The position numbers and the translations under genes are program-made. Below the pieces are notes generated by a model. It did not search any database. It was not told the origin of the DNA and worked only from the letters and a program-made list of their open reading frames with translations. From the NCBI RefSeq assembly GCF_011813015.1, contig NZ_QHLQ01000007.1, positions 62,001-126,000 of the forward strand: DNA of 64,000 nt, read 5' to 3'. This DNA comes from Parasedimentitalea denitrificans. GTDB taxonomy: Bacteria; Pseudomonadota; Alphaproteobacteria; Rhodobacterales; Rhodobacteraceae. The first letter of the stretch is position 1; the number at the start of each line of letters is the position of its first letter. Positions 54,112 through 63,013 of this stretch are shown piece by piece.

Positions 54112-54561
54112 ATGCGTATTACAAAACGAACAAATATTGCCGTTCGCCTATTGATGTACTGTGCCGCCAACCCCAGCCGTCTGGTTACTAAATCAGAGAT
54201 CGCCAAGTGCTGCAATGTGTCCGAAAATCACCTGGCTCAGGTAATTAACCAATTGGGGCAATTGGGTTTTCTAAATACGCAGCGTGGCCGAAACGGTGGC
54301 ATGAGTCTGGCCTTGCCGACGTCCTCTATCCGCATCGGAGAGGTGTTCCGCAAAGTCGAAGGTGAGCTGCCCATCGCCGAGTGTTTTGCTGATTCGGATA
54401 ACACCTGCCCGCTGACCGATGCCTGCCGCCTGAAAGTGGCGCTGACAGATGCCGCGCAGGCGTTTTATGCCTCGCTGGATGACATCACGCTTGAGGCGCT
54501 GGTCTGTGATAACCTGGACCTGATGAAGATCCTGCAACCGATCACTTGTGGTCGCGCCTAA
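54112..54561 (+). CDS. Rrf2-family regulator, NsrR-like
   Basis: A 149-residue winged-helix regulator. The N-terminal MRITKRTNIAVRLLMYCAANPSRLVTKSEIAK is typical of NsrR and IscR, and the cluster ligands C-x8-C-x5-C fall in ECFADSDNTCPLTDACRLK (three Cys, as in NsrR). NsrR senses NO through an Fe-S cluster and represses NO-response genes. The start at 54112 has GGAG upstream. An FNR-type box lies in its promoter. The regulated genes are not adjacent except perhaps itself. Confidence 0.85.
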   Translation: MRITKRTNIAVRLLMYCAANPSRLVTKSEIAKCCNVSENHLAQVINQLGQLGFLNTQRGRNGGMSLALPTSSIRIGEVFRKVEGELPIAECFADSDNTCPLTDACRLKVALTDAAQAFYASLDDITLEALVCDNLDLMKILQPITCGRA

Positions 54562-54613
54562 CCTGCCGCCCTGTGCCCTGCCAATGCATCAGGAAGGGCG
54601 GCAGATGGGTAGG

Positions 54614-57133
54614 TTATTCACGAGAGCGAAGCTGCCCCGCCGGACGGGCCGCTAACGGCTGCCAGGCGAACGCCAGGCCCGCCAGCAAGGTCGCCAGTAC
54701 ACCGCCGGCAATAATGGCCAGCGCGTTGGGCCAGATCACTTGATAGCTGATCTCGAACACATAGGTGTTCACCGCCCAGGCCCCGGCGGTCCCGGCGCCC
54801 AGCGCCACCAACCCTGCCCCTGCCCCCAGAATGACCGACCGAAGGGCAAAGCTGCCAAGGATACGACCACGTGACGCGCCAAGGGTTTTTAGCAGTGCCG
54901 CCTCATACCGCCGTGCAGGTTCGCCAGCCGCAGCCGTACCCAGCAGCACCAGAAACCCGGTCAGCAAGGTCGCCGCTGCGCCATAGGCCGTAGCCGAAGC
55001 GATCTGTCGTAGAACCTCGGATACCCGCTCAATCGCGTCGCGGACCCGGATGGCGGTGACGTTTGGCATCTCGCGCCCCAAATCCCGCAAGATCTGCGCC
55101 TCGGCCTGCTCGTCCGAATACACAGTCGCGATAAAACTGTGTGGCGCTGCCGCCAGTGCTGCCTCGTTGAACACCAGCACAAAGCCCATACCCGCACTGG
55201 AAAAATCCACCGCACGGAAGCTGGTGATGGTGGCTGTCATTTCGCGGCCCAAAATGTTCAGGGTCATGGTGTCGCCCAGTTCAATCCCTAGCTCCTCGGC
55301 CTCTTCTTCGGCAAAGCTGATCTGCGGGTCGCCCGTGTAATCGTCGGCCCACCATTCGCCCGCAACAACCTCGGTGCCGTCTGGAAGTTCGCCAGCATAA
55401 GAGATCCCCCGGTCACCACGCACCACCCAGTGATCGCCAGCCACCTCTTTGGCAGGTTGGCCGTTGATCTTGGTGACGACGCCGCGCAGCATCGGCGCGC
55501 TTTCCATTTTGGACACGGCCGGGTCGTTGGTGACGCGATCCGTGAAATCAGGCATCTGATCGCGCTGGATATCAACAAAGAAATAGGATGGCGCGCGGTC
55601 AGGGAGGTTATCGCCAATGGCGCGGCGCATGTTGCCGTCGATCTGGCCTATTGCCGCCAATACCGTCAGTCCCAGCCCCAGCGACAGAACAACCGGAGTG
55701 GCCCCATCGCGGGCGGTGCCAATTGCGGACAACGCCCAGCGTAGCGCCGGACGCCCTCGAACTAGACGCGTTGAGCGGCGGGCAACAAAGCCCAAAGCCA
55801 GCGCGGCAATCAGTAGAACCGCCAGCGAGCCAGCCAGTCCAGCCGCGCTCCACAGCGTGAGTTCAGGCGAACCGCTGAATAGCGCCGCAGACCCGACCAA
55901 AAGCACCAGCGCCACAGCAGTGGCCAGCAGATAGCGCGGTGCAGGCAGGTGGCTGCGCCCGGCAAAGGCATCGCGGAACAGGGCTGCCGCGCGAATACGT
56001 TCAGCGCGGGCCAGCGGCCAGAGGGTAAAGATGAATGCGGTCAGTGCGCCGTAGATAGCTGCCTCGACCAGGGCTGATGGGTACAGCGAGAAATCTGCCG
56101 GAAATGGCAATTGTGCGGCGATCAGCGGGCCCAGCAGGACCGGCCCTAAACCACCGATCACAAGTCCTATGGCGATCCCCAATAGGGCCAGTGCACCGAT
56201 TTGCAGGAAGTAGGTCAGGAAGATGGTCGAGCGATCCGCGCCAAGGGTGCGCAGGGTGGCAATCGTAGAGGTCTTGGTTGCCAAATAGGCGCGTACTGCA
56301 GCCGAGACCCCGACCCCGCCAACCGCCAAACCGGACAGGCCAACAAGGATCAGAAACGAGCCCAGCCGTTCCACAAACCGAGAGATGCCGGGAGCGCCGT
56401 TACGGGCGTCGCTCCACCGCATTCCACCTTCGGCGAACTGGTCCAATGCCGCCTGTTTGGTGGCATCCAGGTCTGCATCAACTGGCAGCAACATTCGGTA
56501 TTTGGTGTCGAACAGAGTACCGGGGGCCAATAGCCCCGAAGATTGCAAAGCCTCGGTCGCGACCAGTGTACGTGGGCCGATAGAAAACCCAGAGGCTGCG
56601 GCATCGGGTTCTGTCACCAGATCAGCCATCAGGCGAAACTGTTGTGTGCCCAACTGAAATGTATCGCCAACCTGCAATCCCAAACGCGCCGACAAGGCCA
56701 ATTGCATGACCGCACCCGGCACACTGTCGGCGCCCGCCAAGGCCTGCGCTAGTGGCATCGGGGGCGACAGCTCTACCGTGCCAGTCAGAGGATAGGCATC
56801 ATCAACCGATTTAACCTGCGTCAGGACACGATCTTCACCGACCACGGCCATCGACCGGAACTCTGCGATCTCGGACACTGCAGTCGCGCGATCTGCAATC
56901 CAGGCACGGGTCTCGTTATCGGCAAAGCGATAGGTAAACTCCATTTCCGCTTCGCCGCCCAGCAGCACAGCGCCCTGGCTGGACAGGCCATATTCGATCG
57001 ACGAACGCACGGTGCCAATGGCAGCGATGACCGCAACACCGAGTGCCAGACAGGCCAGAAAGATGCGGAACCCACGAAGGCCACCACGCAGCTCGCGCCG
57101 AGCAAAGCGCCAGGCCAGCGATAGCGAGCTCAT
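54614..57133 (-). CDS. ybbP: FtsX-type ABC permease, YbbP-like
   Basis: An 839-residue membrane protein with ten predicted helices: an N-terminal helix (about 20-42), large periplasmic part, a central group (about 255-420) and a C-terminal FtsX block (705-830; AAYGAAATLLTGFLVLLGTAA, AGAGLVALGAGTAGAW). YbbP partners with YbbA and the esterase TesA; functions in envelope lipid or lipoprotein handling have been suggested, but the substrate is uncertain. Start overlaps the ybbA stop by four bases (ATGA). Confidence 0.85.
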   Translation of the reverse strand: MSSLSLAWRFARRELRGGLRGFRIFLACLALGVAVIAAIGTVRSSIEYGLSSQGAVLLGGEAEMEFTYRFADNETRAWIADRATAVSEIAEFRSMAVVGEDRVLTQVKSVDDAYPLTGTVELSPPMPLAQALAGADSVPGAVMQLALSARLGLQVGDTFQLGTQQFRLMADLVTEPDAAASGFSIGPRTLVATEALQSSGLLAPGTLFDTKYRMLLPVDADLDATKQAALDQFAEGGMRWSDARNGAPGISRFVERLGSFLILVGLSGLAVGGVGVSAAVRAYLATKTSTIATLRTLGADRSTIFLTYFLQIGALALLGIAIGLVIGGLGPVLLGPLIAAQLPFPADFSLYPSALVEAAIYGALTAFIFTLWPLARAERIRAAALFRDAFAGRSHLPAPRYLLATAVALVLLVGSAALFSGSPELTLWSAAGLAGSLAVLLIAALALGFVARRSTRLVRGRPALRWALSAIGTARDGATPVVLSLGLGLTVLAAIGQIDGNMRRAIGDNLPDRAPSYFFVDIQRDQMPDFTDRVTNDPAVSKMESAPMLRGVVTKINGQPAKEVAGDHWVVRGDRGISYAGELPDGTEVVAGEWWADDYTGDPQISFAEEEAEELGIELGDTMTLNILGREMTATITSFRAVDFSSAGMGFVLVFNEAALAAAPHSFIATVYSDEQAEAQILRDLGREMPNVTAIRVRDAIERVSEVLRQIASATAYGAAATLLTGFLVLLGTAAAGEPARRYEAALLKTLGASRGRILGSFALRSVILGAGAGLVALGAGTAGAWAVNTYVFEISYQVIWPNALAIIAGGVLATLLAGLAFAWQPLAARPAGQLRSRE

Positions 57134-57837
57134 TCTGCGGCCTTTTGATTGGCGGCAGTGTCGATATGGCCATCTCGCAGATGCACCACACGATCACAAC
57201 GTGCGGCCAGTTCGGGCGCGTGGGTCACCATGATCAGTGTCGCGCCATGTCGGTCGCGCAGGTCAAACAGCAGATCCATGATCGCCCGGCCGTTGGCCTC
57301 GTCCAGATTGCCGGTGGGTTCATCTGCCAGCAGAATGTCAGGCCGCGGAGCCACCGCACGGGCCAGCGCCACGCGCTGTTGCTCACCCCCGGATAGTTGC
57401 GCCGGGAAATGCCCAGAACGAGCACCTAGCCCCACCGCCTCAAGCTCGGCCTGAGCACGGTCAAAGGCATCGGCATGTCCGGCCAATTCCAGTGGCGTGG
57501 CAACATTTTCAAGCGCCGTCATGGTGGGGATCAGGTGAAAGCTTTGGAACACCACACCCATGTGGTCACGGCGGAACAGGGCCAGTTCATCCTCGTTCAT
57601 TGCGGTCAGGTCCTGACCCAGAGCAGTAATCTGGCCACCGCTGGCTTGTTCCAAACCACCCATCAACATCAGCAGCGATGACTTACCCGACCCCGAAGGC
57701 CCAATCAGCCCCAGTGTTTCGCCCGCAGAGACAACCAAATTGATCTGATGCAGGATATCCACCACTCCGGTATTGCCATTCAGCGACAAAGACGCATCTT
57801 GGAGGCGAAGAATTGGGGCGGTGGTTTGTAATGTCAT
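57130..57837 (-). CDS. ybbA: ABC transporter ATP-binding protein, YbbA/LolD-like
   Basis: A 235-residue ATPase with Walker A GPSGSGKSS, Q-loop VFQSFHLIPTM, signature LSGGEQQRVALARAV, Walker B ILLADEPTGNLD and THAPELA. The pattern is that of the LolD/FtsE/MacB-C group. ATG 57837 is used; the extension to 57960 would lie under the divergent esterase gene. Coupled to the permease YbbP by a four-base overlap. Confidence 0.93.
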   Translation of the reverse strand: MTLQTTAPILRLQDASLSLNGNTGVVDILHQINLVVSAGETLGLIGPSGSGKSSLLMLMGGLEQASGGQITALGQDLTAMNEDELALFRRDHMGVVFQSFHLIPTMTALENVATPLELAGHADAFDRAQAELEAVGLGARSGHFPAQLSGGEQQRVALARAVAPRPDILLADEPTGNLDEANGRAIMDLLFDLRDRHGATLIMVTHAPELAARCDRVVHLRDGHIDTAANQKAAE

Positions 57838-57886
57838 AATGCCGAGCCTAATTGGTTTATCGTTGCCATATGGAGGTTCTACAGAA

Positions 57887-58531
57887 ATGCACAAGGTGCT
57901 GACCACTTTGGTCTTTGTTTTTATTTCTGCAATGGCGATGGCTGAACCGCTGCGGATCACCGCGTTTGGCGACAGTTTGGTGCACGGGTATGGGTTGGAC
58001 AGCGATCAGGGATTGGTGCCTCAGCTAGAACGCTGGCTGAATGATAACGGTGCAGATGTCGTGCTGACCAATGCCGGCGTGTCAGGTGACACCACCGCTG
58101 GTGGCGCGGCGCGGATAGACTGGACGTTGGGCGACAAGCCACAGGGGTTGATCGTGCTACTGGGCGGCAACGACCTGCTGCGCGGGATGCGACCTGACGA
58201 GGCCAAGGCCAATCTGTCGACCATCCTAAGCGCAGCCAGCGCGCAGGGGGTCGAGGTGCTGTTGATCGGAATGCTGGCCCCGGGCAATTTTGGTCCGGAC
58301 TATAAGGCTGAGTTTGATGCGATCTATGGCGAGCTGGCGACAGAGTTTGGTAGCCTGCTATTTGACGATGCATTCGCCGGGATATCCGCACAGGTGTCAG
58401 GTGACCCCATCGCCGCACAGCGGTACTTGCAGGACGACGGTATTCACCCCAATGCCGAAGGTGTTGCACTCAATGTCGCGGCTCTGGGACCTGTCGCGCT
58501 AGAGTTGGTTGAGCGAGTTTCCAATCCCTAA
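57887..58531 (+). CDS. tesA: SGNH esterase/lysophospholipase, TesA-like
   Basis: A 214-residue periplasmic esterase with a signal peptide (MHKVLTTLVFVFISAMAMAE). SGNH blocks: FGDSLVHGYGL (nucleophile Ser), GVSGDTT (Gly), GGND (Asn) and DGIHPNAEG (Asp-His). Starts at ATG 57887 with GGAGG. It is divergent from ybbA-ybbP, the same arrangement as in E. coli tesA-ybbAP. Its stop overlaps the convergent MocR gene by four bases. Confidence 0.92.
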   Translation: MHKVLTTLVFVFISAMAMAEPLRITAFGDSLVHGYGLDSDQGLVPQLERWLNDNGADVVLTNAGVSGDTTAGGAARIDWTLGDKPQGLIVLLGGNDLLRGMRPDEAKANLSTILSAASAQGVEVLLIGMLAPGNFGPDYKAEFDAIYGELATEFGSLLFDDAFAGISAQVSGDPIAAQRYLQDDGIHPNAEGVALNVAALGPVALELVERVSNP

Positions 58532-59928
58532 CCTATGCCAGACCGCACCGTGCGCAGCACCCGTTCCAAGGTTTCACACACCTGTGGGTCCTGCATCTGA
58601 CTGACGTTGAACCGCATAAAGCCGCCCATTGACTGCGGTACGCTGAACACATTGCCGGGAGCCAGCACCATACTCCCGGCCAGTGCAGCCTTGGCCAGAT
58701 CAGCCGAATCCACCCCACCCGGCAAGCTACACCACAGATAAAACCCACCACGGGGCATCAGCCATGGCTCTATTCCCAATGCCGCCAGCTTTGCGGCGAC
58801 CTCGCTTCGGCAGGTATCCAGACGCGACCGCAAAGCCTCCATATGTTTGCGATAGCTGCCACTGCTGAGCACTGAATAAATCAACTCGGCAGCCAGCGGA
58901 CTGGGGCCACCAAAGTTGGTCGCCACTTGCAAATCCACCAAGGCCTCAATCCAATCCGGACGCGCCACGATGTATCCGCAACGTACTGACGCCGACAGGG
59001 TTTTAGAAAAGCTGCCGACCCGGATCACCCGGTCCAGCCCATCCATTGCCACCAGACGCGGCGACGGTGCGGGCTCAAACGCGGCAAAGATGTCGTCCTC
59101 GATGATGACCATGTCGTGGGTCGTAGCAAGGTTCAGGATCTTATGCGCCACCTGCGGTGACAGGGTGGCCCCGGTGGGATTATGAAGCGCCGAGTTGGTG
59201 ATATACAGGCTGGGTTTATGCTGGATCAGAGCCTGTTCAAATTGATCAACATCCGGGCCGTTTTTCCCATAGGGTACAGTGACGAAATTCACCTGATGTG
59301 CCCGTAATAGAGCCTGAAAATTGAAATAGCAGGGATCATCCACCAGCACCGTATCACCGGGGCGCAGCAAGAAGCGACAGATCAGGTCAATCGCTTGGGT
59401 GCCTGACGGCGTTAGCAGGATCTGGTCCGGCCCGGTATTTAGCCCTTCGTCGATGAACTGTCGCGCCAGCAAGCGGCGCAGGTTATCGGCCCCTTTGGTG
59501 CTACCGTAATCCGCCAGCAAGGCATCCTCGGCTCGACCCACGCTGCGCAGCGCCTGCCGCATCTGGTTGTGGGGCATCCAGTCGGCGGGCAGCCATCCAC
59601 AACCGGGTTTCAGCGCATCCGTGGCAGCATCCAGTGACTGTCGCGACACCCAGAAAGGATCCACCGCGCGATCCAGCTCTGGTCCGACCTTGGCCACAGC
59701 AAATGGCTGGATAAGCGGCGCCACATAAAACCCAGCCCCGCGCCGTGCATAGATGGTGCCATCAGCGGCCAGTCTGTCGTAGGCCTCGACCACCGTAGAC
59801 GGAGAAACCTGCATAGTCGCGGCAAACCCACGGATCGAGGGCAGCTTTTCACCCGGCTTTAGCGCGCGACTGTTGATCTTGCGCTGGATGGCATCAATGA
59901 CCGTGTTTGTGCGCGTGCCCTGCTTCAC
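58528..59928 (-). CDS. MocR-type GntR/aminotransferase-fold regulator
   Basis: A 466-residue PLP-dependent regulator: an N-terminal GntR winged helix (about 10-75; LPSIRGFAATMQVSPSTVVEAYDRLAADG) joined to a type I aminotransferase domain. The PLP Lys is in SFSKTLSASVRCGYIVA, with DDPCYFNF and DDIFAAFEP around the cofactor. MocR proteins respond to amino acids or vitamin B6 compounds; the likely target is the divergent EamA gene 118 bases away. The 3' end overlaps the esterase gene. Confidence 0.9.
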   Translation of the reverse strand: MKQGTRTNTVIDAIQRKINSRALKPGEKLPSIRGFAATMQVSPSTVVEAYDRLAADGTIYARRGAGFYVAPLIQPFAVAKVGPELDRAVDPFWVSRQSLDAATDALKPGCGWLPADWMPHNQMRQALRSVGRAEDALLADYGSTKGADNLRRLLARQFIDEGLNTGPDQILLTPSGTQAIDLICRFLLRPGDTVLVDDPCYFNFQALLRAHQVNFVTVPYGKNGPDVDQFEQALIQHKPSLYITNSALHNPTGATLSPQVAHKILNLATTHDMVIIEDDIFAAFEPAPSPRLVAMDGLDRVIRVGSFSKTLSASVRCGYIVARPDWIEALVDLQVATNFGGPSPLAAELIYSVLSSGSYRKHMEALRSRLDTCRSEVAAKLAALGIEPWLMPRGGFYLWCSLPGGVDSADLAKAALAGSMVLAPGNVFSVPQSMGGFMRFNVSQMQDPQVCETLERVLRTVRSGIG

Positions 59929-59958
59929 CCTGCCTCATCCGTATTGCTTATTGCACCA

Positions 59959-60014
59959 GTACAGTTTGGCGGGATTGTACCGACCTGTCGCTACCTTGGC
60001 CAGCCCCACTGGCC
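59959..60014. promoter_or_regulatory. inverted repeats between the MocR and EamA genes
   Basis: GTACA (59959-59963) with TGTAC (59976-59980), 12 bases apart, and GGCCAG (59998-60003) with CTGGCC (60009-60014), five bases apart. Both lie in the 118-base divergent promoter, where a MocR operator is expected. Confidence 0.45.
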
Positions 60015-60046
60015 TAGGGTCAGGCAAGTTAAAGAGGACAGGTTAC

Positions 60047-60922
60047 GTGCACACACTCACAAACAGCGAGCCGATGCGAGGCTGGGGCAACGGATTGATC
60101 GGCGTGTTGATATTCAGCGGGTCACTGCCCGCAACACGAATTGCCGTGGGCGGATTTGATCCGATATTCCTGACTTCAGCACGGGCGGTGATTGCGGCCC
60201 TGCTAGGGCTTGTCTTGCTTGTGGCCCTGAAACAATCGCGGCCAGAACGCAGGGACTTGTCCTCGCTGCTGATCGTCGCGCTGGGGGTAGTCGTTGGCTT
60301 TCCACTGCTGACCGCCCTTGCGCTGCAACACATCACGGCCGGGCACTCGGTTGTGTTTATCGGGCTACTCCCCCTGTCGACAGCCATTTTCGGAGTGCTG
60401 CGCGGGGGCGAGAGGCCGAGGCCCATGTTCTGGGTGTTTTCCTGCCTCGGCGGATTGGCGGTTGCGCTGTACGCCCTTTCACTAGACGCCGAGATGTCGG
60501 TGCAAGGGGATCTGATGATGGTCGCGGCCATTATCGCCTGCGGCTTGGGCTATGCCGAAGGTGCCACCCTATCGCGTCGGTTGGGCGGTTGGCAGGTGAT
60601 TTCATGGGCGCTAGTTCTGTCCCTGCCAGTGATGGCTCTGGTGGCGCTGGCAGTCTGGCCCGATAGTTGGACCGGCATCAGCACCGCGGCTTGGATCAGC
60701 CTTGGCTATGTCTCGGTGTTTTCGATGCTGGTAGGGTTTGTGTTCTGGTATCGTGGGCTGGCCATGGGCGGTATCGCCGGGGTTGGTCAGCTACAGCTGC
60801 TGCAACCGTTTTTCGGGCTCACTCTGGCGGCTGTTTTGCTGGGCGAAACCATCGCGCCAGTCATGATTGCAGTGACTTTGTTTGTTGTCACCTGCGTCAT
60901 CGGGGCCAAGCGATTTGCCTAG
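60047..60922 (+). CDS. EamA/DMT superfamily transporter
   Basis: A 291-residue membrane protein with about ten helices in two EamA repeats (first from LIGVLIFSGSLPATRIAVGGF, second from GDLMMVAAIIACGLGYAEGA). Starts at GTG 60047 (AGAGGA upstream) or at ATG 60074. The divergent MocR gene is its probable regulator, a common pairing for amino-acid or B6-related exporters. A terminator hairpin follows. Confidence 0.82.
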   Translation: MHTLTNSEPMRGWGNGLIGVLIFSGSLPATRIAVGGFDPIFLTSARAVIAALLGLVLLVALKQSRPERRDLSSLLIVALGVVVGFPLLTALALQHITAGHSVVFIGLLPLSTAIFGVLRGGERPRPMFWVFSCLGGLAVALYALSLDAEMSVQGDLMMVAAIIACGLGYAEGATLSRRLGGWQVISWALVLSLPVMALVALAVWPDSWTGISTAAWISLGYVSVFSMLVGFVFWYRGLAMGGIAGVGQLQLLQPFFGLTLAAVLLGETIAPVMIAVTLFVVTCVIGAKRFA

Positions 60923-60934
60923 CTCCCAATGGAA

Positions 60935-60954
60935 ACGGCCCCGCGCGGGGCCGT
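60935..60954. terminator. bidirectional terminator between EamA and cold shock genes
   Basis: ACGGCCCCG and CGGGGCCGT with a two-base loop (60935-60954), between convergent genes. Confidence 0.65.
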
Positions 60955-60966
60955 GCTTACACCGGG

Positions 60967-61173
60967 TTAAACCAGTGCGATGTTCACCGCAGACTCTCGG
61001 CCATCACGGCCGGGCTGCATCTCATATGAGACCTTCTGATTGTCAGCCAGACCGGTCAGGCCTGCCTGCTCAACAGCAGAAATGTGAACAAATACGTCGC
61101 GGCCGCCATCATCAGGAGCGATGAATCCGAAGCCTTTTGTTGTGTTAAACCATTTGACGGTGCCAGTTGCCAT
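60967..61173 (-). CDS. cold shock protein, CspA family
   Basis: A 68-residue single OB-fold RNA-binding protein with RNP motifs KGFGFIAPDD and DVFVHISAVE, normal length. It unwinds RNA and affects translation. ATG 61173 is selected (GGGAGA upstream); the five-codon-longer start at 61188 is possible but gives an unusual N-terminus. A long spacer follows upstream. Confidence 0.93.
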   Translation of the reverse strand: MATGTVKWFNTTKGFGFIAPDDGGRDVFVHISAVEQAGLTGLADNQKVSYEMQPGRDGRESAVNIALV

Positions 61174-61586
61174 CGTCATTTCTCCCAATCGTTAAATCTG
61201 CCCACACCATGCGGCAGGTCGGCAAGGTCAGTGCATAATCGAAGCCTGAGCCGTTAGTGGGCAGTCAATGGTCGATAGCGTAACATCGCGGCTACAGTGT
61301 TGTATGCAATGGGGATTCGGAGCAAGGAAAATTGACGGGGACGCCAAAAACGGAGGATTTTGACCTTTTACAACGTGCTGACCCCATCTTCCTGACGCAT
61401 CTTAGGTCCGAGATTGCGGTCAATTACCGACCTTTCAGAGCAGGACCCGCTGCTTCTACTTTGTCATTGGAAAGACATGACCCTATGCTGTCCGCTTAAG
61501 TAGAGCCCCGATGCCAATGAATTGAACTTGAGCCCCGCACAGCAATGCCTATATGGGATTTCGAAACCAATTTCGGAGGATGCACC
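61174..61586. other. spacer with the cold shock leader and trxC promoter
   Basis: 413 bases between divergent genes. Cold shock mRNAs often carry a long structured leader, but I cannot identify a conserved structure here by eye. No gene is supported; GGAGGA at 61577-61582 is the trxC ribosome site. Confidence 0.4.
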
Positions 61587-62012
61587 ATGGGGGCGAAAAC
61601 CCTGACCTGCCTGTCTTGTGCCCAGTTGAACCGGGTGCCCGAGGATAAACTGCGGGCAGCGCCAAAGTGTGGCACCTGCGGTGACCTATTGATGCCGACT
61701 AAGCCAATGGACGTGGATCCCGCCGTTTTGCAAAAGGCATCACAGAACGATGACCTGCCGTTGATCGTTGATTTCTGGGCCCCTTGGTGTGGCCCCTGCA
61801 AGGCAATGGGCCCCGAGTTTGCCAAAGCCGCGAAAAAGCTGAACGGCAAGGCACGGCTGGTCAAGCTGAACACCCAAGCCCACCAATCCACTGGAGCCCG
61901 CTATCGCATAAAAGGCATCCCCACGATGGTCGCGTTTGAGCGTGGCAAGGAAAAGAAGCGCCAGTCTGGCGCGATGCGTGAAGGTCAGATCGTTGGCTGG
62001 GTCAAAGCCTAA
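61587..62012 (+). CDS. trxC: thioredoxin 2 with N-terminal zinc ribbon
   Basis: A 141-residue thioredoxin of the TrxC type. N-terminal ribbon C8-x2-C11 and C28-x2-C31, then the thioredoxin fold with WCGPC at 67-71 and cis-Pro GIPTMVAF. It reduces disulfides in the cytoplasm. ATG 61587 has GGAGGA upstream; the longer frame to 61545 is not used. Confidence 0.94.
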   Translation: MGAKTLTCLSCAQLNRVPEDKLRAAPKCGTCGDLLMPTKPMDVDPAVLQKASQNDDLPLIVDFWAPWCGPCKAMGPEFAKAAKKLNGKARLVKLNTQAHQSTGARYRIKGIPTMVAFERGKEKKRQSGAMREGQIVGWVKA

Positions 62013-62027
62013 CATTCAGCGTCTGAT

Positions 62028-62399
62028 CTACTTGGCGATCAGGGCCTCTCCTTCCTTGACCTTTTTAACCTTGCCCCGTGTTTGTTGCAGCACGTGGGCA
62101 AGTTCATGCACCAACATCTCTGGCTTTTTGGCGTCTCCAGGTCGCATGAAATAGACGTTAGGCCCCATAGTGAAAGCCTTGGCCTTTAGCTCTTTGCACA
62201 GCTCTTTGGCGTTGCCGCCGGTATGAACCCGCACTTTGGCCAGCTTGGCCCCAAAGTGCTTTTCCAAACCATCGCGAACATCCTTGGGCAGCTTCTTTTC
62301 CTTGGTGCCTTCGGGCGCTTTCTTTAGCGCTTTGCGTTTGGCTTTCTTGCCTCCTGTGGCCTCGACCATGGCGGCGATTTCTTCTGGGGATTTGGCCAT
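62028..62399 (-). CDS. minimal DUF4157 (eCIS-core-type) protein with HELAH motif
   Basis: 123 residues from ATG 62399 (GGAG upstream). A Lys-rich N-terminus (KKAKRKALKKAPEGTKEKKLPK) leads into the DUF4157 core: VRDGLEKHFGAKLAKVRVHT, LKAKAFTMGPNVYFMRPG and the zinc-protease-like H98-E-L-A-H102 in VHELAHVLQQTRG. In larger proteins this core is tied to extracellular contractile injection systems, but no such system is seen here. Free-standing and basic. Catalysis is not shown; the His-Glu-His set alone suggests metal binding. Confidence 0.8.
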   Translation of the reverse strand: MAKSPEEIAAMVEATGGKKAKRKALKKAPEGTKEKKLPKDVRDGLEKHFGAKLAKVRVHTGGNAKELCKELKAKAFTMGPNVYFMRPGDAKKPEMLVHELAHVLQQTRGKVKKVKEGEALIAK

Positions 62400-62825
62400 T
62401 GGGGACTCCACTTTCTGTAGAAACACGCATTGGACTTGTGACCAGAATAGATTGCCTGAGAGCTCTGTCAAATGTCATCCACACAACAACAAGCGAGCGA
62501 TTGGTCATTGCACGCCAATTGGCCGGTCGGCCTGTAGCTTCCGGTTATTCAGCTTGTCTGCGGTTTAATCCTGCTTACTCAGGTATAAGAATGGCGACGT
62601 CGCCAAAGCGGATGCGGACGGGGATCAAACCCCGCGTGCTAAACGTTGTCTCTGCGCGCCCCTATCGTATCGGGACCCTGTTCCATGTGCCGGGGGTGAT
62701 AGGCCCAGCAGTAATCGCGATTGGCCGAATACTGCGACATACGGCAGAATTTACCGTAAACAGACCGTACGGTGCCCGCGCAACGCCCTTCCCAAAAGCG
62801 GCATTTCGCGGCCAGCGGGAGCAAT

Positions 62826-62847
62826 GAGTATTTTTGGCAAAAAGAAG
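62826..62847 (+). repeat. GAGTATTT...GCAAAAAG motif, copy 2
   Basis: GAGTATTTTTGGCAAAAAG, one base different from copy 1 at 14669 over this string, again preceded by AT and followed by AAG. Confidence 0.6.
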
Positions 62848-62871
62848 TCTGCGATCGGGACAACACCACTG

Positions 62872-62894
62872 TTTCTTTTTGCTTCTAAATACTC
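62872..62894 (-). repeat. GAGTATTT...GCAAAAAG motif, copy 3 (inverted)
   Basis: On the minus strand the sequence reads GAGTATTTAGAAGCAAAAAG. With copy 2 it forms an imperfect inverted repeat whose outer eight bases match exactly. Confidence 0.55.
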
Positions 62895-62978
62895 AAATTC
62901 CGAAGGTGCTTCTGGACCAGACCTTCAAATCTCTGAGCGTACCGCTCCCCCTTTCGGGCATGAAGGCCTCTGCATCAC

Positions 62979-63013
62979 AAAAAACCGCGCCCACCAAGAA
63001 GGTGCGCGCGGTT
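62979..63013 (-). terminator. rho-independent terminator of gltX
   Basis: AACCGCGC...CACC and GGTG...GCGCGGTT form a stem with loop AAGAA, followed on the minus strand by TTTTTTG. Confidence 0.85.

Noticed and set aside
62399..62827. 142-codon plus-strand frame before the GAGTATTT motif
   Set aside because: Starts inside the DUF4157 ribosome site region, has no own ribosome site and no family resemblance.
62639..62869. 76-codon minus-strand frame with Cys/Tyr/Arg-rich sequence
   Set aside because: It reads rather protein-like at the end (CRMSQYSANRDYCWAYHP), but start and ribosome site are unclear and I cannot place it; left as unassigned.
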